From NCBI GenBank assembly GCA_964407285.1, contig CAYOVG010000435.1, positions 1-5,032 on the forward strand: DNA of 5,032 nt, written 5' to 3'. The DNA is from CAYOVG01 sp964407285 (GTDB lineage: Bacteria; Desulfobacterota; Syntrophobacteria; Syntrophobacterales; Syntrophobacteraceae). The position numbers and the translations under genes were made by a program. The notes beneath the pieces were generated by a model that made no database searches, was not told the DNA's origin, and saw only the letters and a list, made by a program, of their open reading frames with translations. This document shows, in pieces, positions 1 through 3,569 of the stretch. The stretch's first letter is position 1. Every line of letters starts with the position of its first letter.

Positions 1-7
1 TTCTTAA

Positions 8-13
8 TATAAT
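8..13 (+). promoter_or_regulatory. Possible -10 box (TATAAT) for the reductase gene
   Basis: A perfect TATAAT hexamer lies in an AT-rich patch of otherwise GC-rich DNA, on the coding strand of the downstream reductase. Its -35 partner would lie left of position 1, so the promoter cannot be confirmed. If real, transcription would start near 20 and give a leader of about 190 nt before the start codon at 210. Confidence 0.3.
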
Positions 14-194
14 ACTGTGCGCCGTGGCCCTTGCATTCCGGCTGCATCCATGCGAAGCAGGAGGCTGCGAAGGCCGCCCGCGGCGTATTCAAAAGAATAA
101 TCAGCATGGAGATTCGAATGTCAATAGGGAACGCGGGGACGAAACCCCGCCCCCCCCTGACCGCGCGAACCGCGCCCGGAGACTCCGAAAGAAG

Positions 195-200
195 AAGGAA
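195..200 (+). promoter_or_regulatory. Ribosome binding site that sets the reductase start
   Basis: AAGGAA lies nine bases upstream of the ATG at 210, within a purine-rich run. The upstream GTG at 24 has no comparable site. This spacing supports 210 over both the GTG at 24 and the second in-frame ATG at 219. Confidence 0.6.
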
Positions 201-209
201 CTGCCGAAA

Positions 210-1085
210 ATGGATGATATGAAAACCACGCTCGCAAGGAGTATCCCGAAAAGAGCTTTCGGGAAAACCGGTATCGAGGTCACCGTCGCGGGATTGGGAG
301 GAGAGGGAGTCCTGCGGACTTTCGGGCGGGAAGAAGCAGCCCGAAAGGTGATTCGAGCGGCGATCGACCGGGGGATCGCCTACTTCGACTCCGCCCGTGC
401 GTACGCAGGCAGCGAGACGTACTACGGGCTCGTGTGGCCCGGCCTTCCCGAAGAGCGAGCCGCGGTCTTTCAGGCGAGCAAATCGGCGCAAAGGGACAAG
501 CGGGGCGCCCTTGCCGACCTCGACCGGACTCTCGGGAATATGGGCGTCGATCGCCTGGACCTGTGGCAAATCCACGATGTGAGGACCGAGGAGGACTTGA
601 AGACGATCTCCCGCCCCGGCGGGGCGCTGGAAGCCTTCGAGGAGGCCAAAGCGAGCGGCAGGACCCGCTTCATCGGAGTCACCGGACACCATGATCCCGC
701 CGTTTTGACCAGGGCCGTAAGGGAGTGGCCCGTCGATTCCGTTATGATGCCCATCAACCCGGTTGAAGCGATCCTGGGCGGATTCATGGACCAGGCGCTG
801 CCGGCCGCCGTCGAAAAGGGAATCGCCGTGATCGGCATGAAGGTCCTCGGAGCATCCCACTACATTTCGGCGGAAACGGGCGTCACGCCCGACCTGTTGA
901 TCCGGTTCGCCCTCTCTCAGCCCATTTCGGTCGCCATCGTCGGCTGTTCCAACGTGGAGCACGTTCGAACGCTGGCCGACGCGGCCGCGAGCCATAGCCC
1001 ACTCAGCCCCGAAGAGCAGCGGATCGTCGCGGACGTCTTCCGCCCCTACGCCAACCGGCTGGCTTTCTACCGGGGAGTGCTGTAA
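210..1085 (+). CDS. Aldo/keto reductase family oxidoreductase
   Basis: This gene encodes a 291-residue cytosolic oxidoreductase with the (beta/alpha)8 barrel of the aldo/keto reductase family, which normally reduces carbonyl compounds to alcohols with NAD(P)H. All four members of the family's catalytic tetrad can be seen: Asp60 in YFDSARAY, Tyr65 in the same segment, Lys91 in FQASKS, and His122 in WQIHDV. The C-terminal VAIVGCSNVEHV (about 241-252) is the typical cofactor-phosphate-binding segment, and RAFGKTGIEVTVAGLGG (about 15-31) is the usual N-terminal strand and turn. Length fits the single-domain members; there is no C-terminal 4Fe-4S extension and no signal peptide. The start at 210 is chosen because AAGGAA precedes it at nine bases. 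It appears to be a single gene, convergent with the PilZ gene downstream, and its substrate cannot be told from sequence. Family assignment is secure; physiological role is unknown. Confidence 0.93.
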   Translation: MDDMKTTLARSIPKRAFGKTGIEVTVAGLGGEGVLRTFGREEAARKVIRAAIDRGIAYFDSARAYAGSETYYGLVWPGLPEERAAVFQASKSAQRDKRGALADLDRTLGNMGVDRLDLWQIHDVRTEEDLKTISRPGGALEAFEEAKASGRTRFIGVTGHHDPAVLTRAVREWPVDSVMMPINPVEAILGGFMDQALPAAVEKGIAVIGMKVLGASHYISAETGVTPDLLIRFALSQPISVAIVGCSNVEHVRTLADAAASHSPLSPEEQRIVADVFRPYANRLAFYRGVL

Positions 1086-1234
1086 TCCGGCGGGAATGCG
1101 GCTCACCGGCGGCCCGGTAGCCCATCCCCATCCCATCATCGACGATAGCCCACCACGATAGCCCACCGGTCGTCAGGAGTCAGGTGCGTGGTCCTTGGAG
1201 GTCTTCGCGACGGCCGGTCCGGCGGTGCCCCTTC
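1086..1234. other. Convergent intergenic gap between the reductase and PilZ genes
   Basis: The 149 bp separate the 3' ends of two genes facing each other. They hold a 13-bp tandem repeat and short GC inverted repeats, but no hairpin followed by a T-run on either strand, so no classical intrinsic terminator can be called. No open frame here looks coding. Confidence 0.6.
1142..1167. repeat. Two-copy 13-bp tandem direct repeat
   Basis: ACGATAGCCCACC occurs twice in direct succession, at 1142-1154 and 1155-1167, with no mismatch. A degraded relative (GGTAGCCCATCC, about 1116-1127) lies just upstream. It sits between two convergent gene ends. It may be simple slippage-derived sequence; no function is evident. 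Confidence 0.8.
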
Positions 1235-1867
1235 TCATTCCCGCACGGCGGCGAAAAGCGTCCGAAAGCGGCAAAACGAGGCGACTTTCAGAAGCTCTTC
1301 GGCCGGTTCGACGAACCGCATCCCCAGTTTCGCTACTTTCCTGGTCTTAACCTGGTTGATGCGCTGGATTTCGCATTTCAGAGCACTGACGCCCTGGCCG
1401 TCGGGAAGGGCGAAATCCAGTTTGCAGTCCGTGCCCGGGGTAACCGGGATCAGGGGAGGAGCCGACAGGTTGCAGCCTCCCTCGCTCACGTCTTCCATGA
1501 TGGTTCTCACCGCCTGCCTCAGGCCGTCCACGGCCAGGGACGCTTCGATATCGACCCGGATTCTCCGGTGCCTCCTCGTCTTTTTGGTCTGTACGAGCAA
1601 GGGATACTCCAGGAGCGCCATGTTCCGGCTCAGCCTCTCCTGAATCTTGCTCTGAAAGCCGTAGATCACCCCGTCATGGGAAAACCAGCACAAGACGTCG
1701 CCCTCGATTTCGATGGTGAACCTCTCGTTCAGCCGCGCGACCGGATTGTCGATCATGATGAACTCGCCATGGCGGGCCCCGAGTATCTTCACCGCGACTT
1801 TCGGGACCCTTCTGTCGCGGGACCGGAGGTGGATTTCGGCATTGACCGGAACAGGCAGGACTTCCAT
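1235..1867 (-). CDS. YcgR-like two-domain PilZ protein (cyclic di-GMP receptor)
   Basis: This encodes a soluble protein of 210 residues with a YcgR-like N-terminal beta domain (about 10-90) followed by a PilZ domain (about 96-190). The two c-di-GMP-binding signatures of PilZ are present: RRHRRIRV at 98-105, giving the RxxxR motif as Arg98 and Arg102, and DVSEGG at 126-131, giving DxSxxG as Asp126, Ser128 and Gly131. Proteins of this layout bind the second messenger and usually alter flagellar, pilus or surface behaviour; the actual partner is unknown. The start at 1867 is chosen because GGAGG lies 11 bases upstream; an in-frame ATG at 1942 would add 25 residues but lacks a clear site. The gene is 104 bp downstream of the DUF1786 gene on the same strand, so the two are probably cotranscribed. 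No flagellar genes lie in the window. Confidence 0.9.
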   Translation of the reverse strand: MEVLPVPVNAEIHLRSRDRRVPKVAVKILGARHGEFIMIDNPVARLNERFTIEIEGDVLCWFSHDGVIYGFQSKIQERLSRNMALLEYPLLVQTKKTRRHRRIRVDIEASLAVDGLRQAVRTIMEDVSEGGCNLSAPPLIPVTPGTDCKLDFALPDGQGVSALKCEIQRINQVKTRKVAKLGMRFVEPAEELLKVASFCRFRTLFAAVRE

Positions 1868-1878
1868 CGTCTTGTTTT

Positions 1879-1883
1879 CCTCC
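1879..1883 (-). promoter_or_regulatory. Ribosome binding site that sets the PilZ gene start
   Basis: On the minus strand GGAGG, extended as TTGGAGGAAAA, lies 11 bases before the ATG at 1867. This is the best site near either candidate start and is the reason for preferring 1867 over 1942. Confidence 0.65.
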
Positions 1884-1971
1884 AATTGCGGTTTTGCAAT
1901 CTTGCTGCAGGCGCCGGCCCGTCGAAGCGTCGCCGTCGTCATGGTCCGTCCCGCCGTCCGGCATCGAGGAT

Positions 1972-3048
1972 TCAGAGAAAAAGGATGGGGGCGAGTCCTT
2001 TGCGCCTGCGAACGGCTTCCATGAGCCCCACCGTCCCGGTCATCATGTTGTCGCCGAACGGCGCGCCGAACGTCATCGGGAGCCGGGAGCCCGCTACGAG
2101 ACGCCGTTTCGGGCCGGTGGCCACAATCGCTTTCACGGCGTCGAATCCGACGGTCTTGCGTATATACGCGCCATGCCCGCCCTCCTCGAGGACGCGCCGG
2201 TGGTCGAGTTTCCCCTCCGCCAGCTCATGGAGCAAGGACTCCAGGCGCGGGAGAGTGATGTCGTGGGTGTGGTATTCAAAGAAGCCGGCGAGCTCCTCCC
2301 CGGCGACCGCCGCCCCGACCGTATGCGACGTGGCGATGTCCAAAACCATCACGGCGCTTTGCCGGTCCGCCCGGTAGTCCATCGAAGCTCCGAGAATCGC
2401 GGCCATGCCGCTGTCCATGACGTAGATTTCTCGGGCGGGGAGCTTCTTCGCGTCTTCGGCTATGCTCTTCAGCCGGTTGAATGTGGCGGGAACTTCATCG
2501 CCCCTGAAAAGCAACGCGTCAGGGAACGGGTTTCGGTCGAGGTATCCCTGGAAGATGCGGTTGCGGTAGTCCAGGTGGGATACTCCCGAGGGAGGCATTC
2601 CATGGTCCTGGGCGCAAACAGCCACCGAGTCGAAGGCAAACGGCGCGCCGAATCCGCGGACGATCCTCTCTATCCTGTCGATCTCCAGGTCGCCGGAGAC
2701 GATCGTCTTATATTTTCCATCCTTCGCGGCGCCGTCGGCGTCCCCGTCCTCTATGACCTTGATCCCGAGCGCGCGCACTCTCTCGAGGTCATGATGAATA
2801 GTAAGGGCGGAAGAGCGCGTCATCAAGACCTCGGCTTCGCGCGCTCTTTGAGCCAGGAGGCGCGACAGCGGCCCCCCTCCCATCTCCCGCCCGACCACCA
2901 GGAGGTCTCCCGGCAAACTCTCCGCCTGTTCGGCCACGTGCAAAACGGGGGACCGCGCCACGGCCTTGTAATTTTGTCCCGACTCGACATCGAAGTACAG
3001 GATGTCCATCGTCCCGGCGCCTATATCTATGAGCAAAAATCGTCCCAT
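1972..3048 (-). CDS. DUF1786 family protein with actin/hexokinase-like ATPase fold
   Basis: This encodes a 358-residue protein that I recognise as the DUF1786 (COG4012-type) family of the actin-like ATPase superfamily; no biochemical function is established for it as far as I know. Residues 5-20 (LLIDIGAGTMDILYFD) match the phosphate-1 motif, with Asp8, Gly10, Gly12, Thr13 and Asp15. VMVLDIATSHT at 233-243 looks like phosphate-2, and YVMDSGMAAILGA at 209-221 and ATGPKRRLVAG at 310-320 are other conserved-looking glycine-containing segments. There is no signal peptide or membrane segment, so it is probably cytosolic and may bind ATP. The start at 3048 is supported by GGGAGGG nine bases upstream and by the phosphate-1 strand beginning immediately after it; a longer frame to 3132 adds an Arg-rich stretch without support. 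It is first in the presumed operon with the PilZ gene. Some relatives have been labelled pyruvate formate-lyase-activating; nothing here supports that name, as no radical-SAM CxxxCxxC motif is present. Confidence 0.85.
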   Translation of the reverse strand: MGRFLLIDIGAGTMDILYFDVESGQNYKAVARSPVLHVAEQAESLPGDLLVVGREMGGGPLSRLLAQRAREAEVLMTRSSALTIHHDLERVRALGIKVIEDGDADGAAKDGKYKTIVSGDLEIDRIERIVRGFGAPFAFDSVAVCAQDHGMPPSGVSHLDYRNRIFQGYLDRNPFPDALLFRGDEVPATFNRLKSIAEDAKKLPAREIYVMDSGMAAILGASMDYRADRQSAVMVLDIATSHTVGAAVAGEELAGFFEYHTHDITLPRLESLLHELAEGKLDHRRVLEEGGHGAYIRKTVGFDAVKAIVATGPKRRLVAGSRLPMTFGAPFGDNMMTGTVGLMEAVRRRKGLAPILFL

Positions 3049-3057
3049 CGGTCGAAT

Positions 3058-3064
3058 CCCTCCC
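3058..3064 (-). promoter_or_regulatory. Strong ribosome binding site of the DUF1786 gene
   Basis: The minus strand reads GGGAGGG nine bases before the ATG at 3048. This near-ideal site fixes the start and excludes the upstream in-frame alternatives up to 3132. Confidence 0.75.
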
Positions 3065-3158
3065 GCGGCTTTCACGTATGTGAGGCTCGGCCGGCATGAA
3101 TCACGGTCCCGGAAGCGCCGCATGCAGCGCAACCCGGCACGGGCCTCGTCCTCGAATA

Positions 3159-3172
3159 TCCGGATATCCGGA
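3159..3172. promoter_or_regulatory. Perfect 14-bp palindrome, candidate operator
   Basis: TCCGGATATCCGGA is perfectly self-complementary over 14 bp. It also contains a direct repeat, since ATATCCGG occurs twice in a row from 3156. It lies about 30-45 bp downstream of the presumed start of the DUF1786-PilZ transcript, a place where a repressor could block elongation. The binding protein is unknown. Confidence 0.45.
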
Positions 3173-3181
3173 GAATCCCGC

Positions 3182-3202
3182 GCAACGGCGCATTGCCGTT
3201 GC
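3182..3202 (-). promoter_or_regulatory. Perfect 8-bp inverted repeat at the expected 5' end of the DUF1786 transcript
   Basis: GCAACGGC at 3182-3189 and GCCGTTGC at 3195-3202 are exact complements separated by five bases. The repeat starts almost exactly where the TATAAT box at 3210-3215 would place the transcription start. In RNA it would be a 5'-terminal stem-loop that could protect the transcript; in DNA it could be an operator overlapping the start site. No T-run follows it, so it is not a terminator. Confidence 0.5.
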
Positions 3203-3209
3203 TGCCCCT

Positions 3210-3215
3210 ATTATA
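3210..3215 (-). promoter_or_regulatory. Possible -10 box (TATAAT) for the DUF1786-PilZ operon
   Basis: Reading the minus strand, 3215 to 3210 is a perfect TATAAT. The best upstream -35 candidates with 16-17 bp spacing (ATGCAA or CATGCA near 3232-3238) match the consensus poorly, so an activator or another sigma factor may be needed. Transcription would begin near 3203, giving a leader of about 155 nt before the start at 3048. Confidence 0.4.
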
Positions 3216-3288
3216 CACCACCGACGCCATATTGCATGCGCCGAAACTGCCCGCACATCCGGATCGAGCGCCGGGAGAAGACCGGAAA

Positions 3289-3312
3289 GCCGCCCGGTGA
3301 ACCGGAAGCGGC
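3289..3312. repeat. GC-rich bulged stem-loop
   Basis: GCCGC at 3289-3293 pairs with GCGGC at 3308-3312, and CCGG at 3294-3297 pairs with CCGG at 3302-3305 across a TGAA loop. A two-base AA bulge (3306-3307) interrupts one side. No T-run follows on either strand. Its role is unknown; it could be part of a structured RNA or a protein site. Confidence 0.45.
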
Positions 3313-3432
3313 CCTGCGGGTTCAGCCGGATGGAAACATGTACGCCACGCGGGTAGGCGGAATGAATGAACGATTTGTCTCCCCCACCGGCCGAAGCGAA
3401 AGGGAATCGATACGACCACGGCGCTATTTCTG

Positions 3433-3461
3433 TTGACAGATGGGGATTAATCCTTGATGAA
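3433..3461 (+). promoter_or_regulatory. Possible promoter of the EIIC-EAL gene, with a palindrome in its spacer
   Basis: A perfect -35 hexamer TTGACA at 3433-3438 is followed after 17 bp by GATGAA at 3456-3461, only a 3-of-6 match to the -10 consensus. The spacer contains GGATTAATCC (3444-3453), a perfect 10-bp palindrome. Transcription would start near 3468, about 100 nt before the ATG at 3570. The good -35 and poor -10 make this a tentative call. Confidence 0.4.
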
Positions 3462-3484
3462 TAGAAGTTGGCCGACAGCATTAC

Positions 3485-3502
3485 GGTTGCATATGGTTGC
3501 AT
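3485..3502 (+). repeat. Two GGTTGCAT direct repeats spaced by one helical turn
   Basis: GGTTGCAT is found at 3485-3492 and again at 3495-3502, giving an exact 10-bp period. The copies would face the same side of the helix, as expected of tandem sites for a regulator. They lie about 20-35 bp downstream of the presumed transcription start of the EIIC-EAL gene. Confidence 0.5.
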
Positions 3503-3514
3503 GTTGAAAAAGGG

Positions 3515-3540
3515 TAGCTCGCGGTCCGGAGCTAAGGAGA
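3515..3540 (+). promoter_or_regulatory. Hairpin abutting a Shine-Dalgarno-like sequence placed too far upstream
   Basis: TAGCTC (3515-3520) and GAGCTA (3529-3534) form a six-bp inverted repeat with an eight-base loop. It runs directly into AAGGAGA (3534-3540), the best Shine-Dalgarno-like sequence before the EIIC-EAL gene. That sequence is 30 bases from the ATG at 3570, whereas normal spacing is under about 12. A run of five C residues (3565-3569) touches the ATG and could pair with the upstream GGAG or AGGG. Confidence 0.4.
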
Positions 3541-3569
3541 ATAATCAGGCGACAGGGTGCGACTCCCCC

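Larger units (their letters stand above)
1..209 (+). other. Upstream leader of the aldo/keto reductase gene, no convincing gene
   Basis: This stretch carries no recognisable protein. The reading frame of the reductase stays open upstream to a GTG at 24, but the extra 62 residues are low-complexity, rich in Arg and Pro, and resemble no part of the reductase fold. The stretch contains a TATAAT hexamer at 8-13 close to the window edge and a short GC hairpin at 133-150 (GCGGGG, six-base loop, CCCCGC). It is probably the promoter and 5' untranslated region of the reductase gene, but anything further upstream is out of view. Confidence 0.5.
3049..3569. other. Divergent intergenic regulatory region with many symmetric elements
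   Basis: These 521 bp lie between two divergently transcribed genes and contain no frame that looks like a protein; open frames on both strands here encode Arg- and Pro-rich, unrecognised peptides. The region contains a possible promoter in each direction, two perfect dyads near 3159-3202, a bulged GC hairpin at 3289-3312, a palindrome within a promoter spacer at 3444-3453, helically phased repeats at 3485-3502, and a hairpin at 3515-3534. The density of symmetry suggests control by DNA-binding proteins or RNA structure. Confidence 0.65.

Noticed and set aside
24..209. N-terminal extension of the reductase from a GTG at 24
   Set aside because: The added 62 residues are Arg/Pro-rich and unlike the family, whereas the ATG at 210 has AAGGAA at nine bases and gives the usual family length.
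106..222. Possible 38-residue upstream ORF overlapping the reductase start
   Set aside because: It has no clear ribosome site, no recognisable sequence, and its frame across GC-rich DNA is easily open by chance.
1105..1118. Intrinsic terminator for the reductase (ACCGG, four-base loop, CCGGT)
   Set aside because: The stem is only five bp and no T-run follows it.
1868..1942. Alternative upstream start of the PilZ protein at 1942
   Set aside because: No convincing ribosome site precedes it, while GGAGG lies correctly before 1867. It remains possible but less likely.
1184..2377. Long + strand open frame of 397 codons
   Set aside because: It runs antisense to the PilZ and DUF1786 genes, whose motifs are clear; the frame is a by-product of high GC content.
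1894..3099. Long + strand open frame of 401 codons
   Set aside because: It is antisense to the DUF1786 gene and its product shows no recognisable domain.
3049..3132. N-terminal extension of the DUF1786 protein to 3132
   Set aside because: The extra residues precede the phosphate-1 strand that normally begins these proteins, and the strong GGGAGGG serves 3048.
3467..3492. Sigma-54 promoter (TTGGCC ... TTGCAT)
   Set aside because: The distance between the GG and GC elements is 19 bases where about 12 is required.
3101..3502. Minus-strand open frame of 133 codons in the intergenic region
   Set aside because: It has no family resemblance, overlaps promoter-like and palindromic elements, and overlaps several other equally open frames.
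3049..3569. c-di-GMP (GEMM) or cobalamin riboswitch, expected from the signalling theme and from fragments such as GGAAAGCCG
   Set aside because: The conserved core elements of these classes could not be found in order on either strand.
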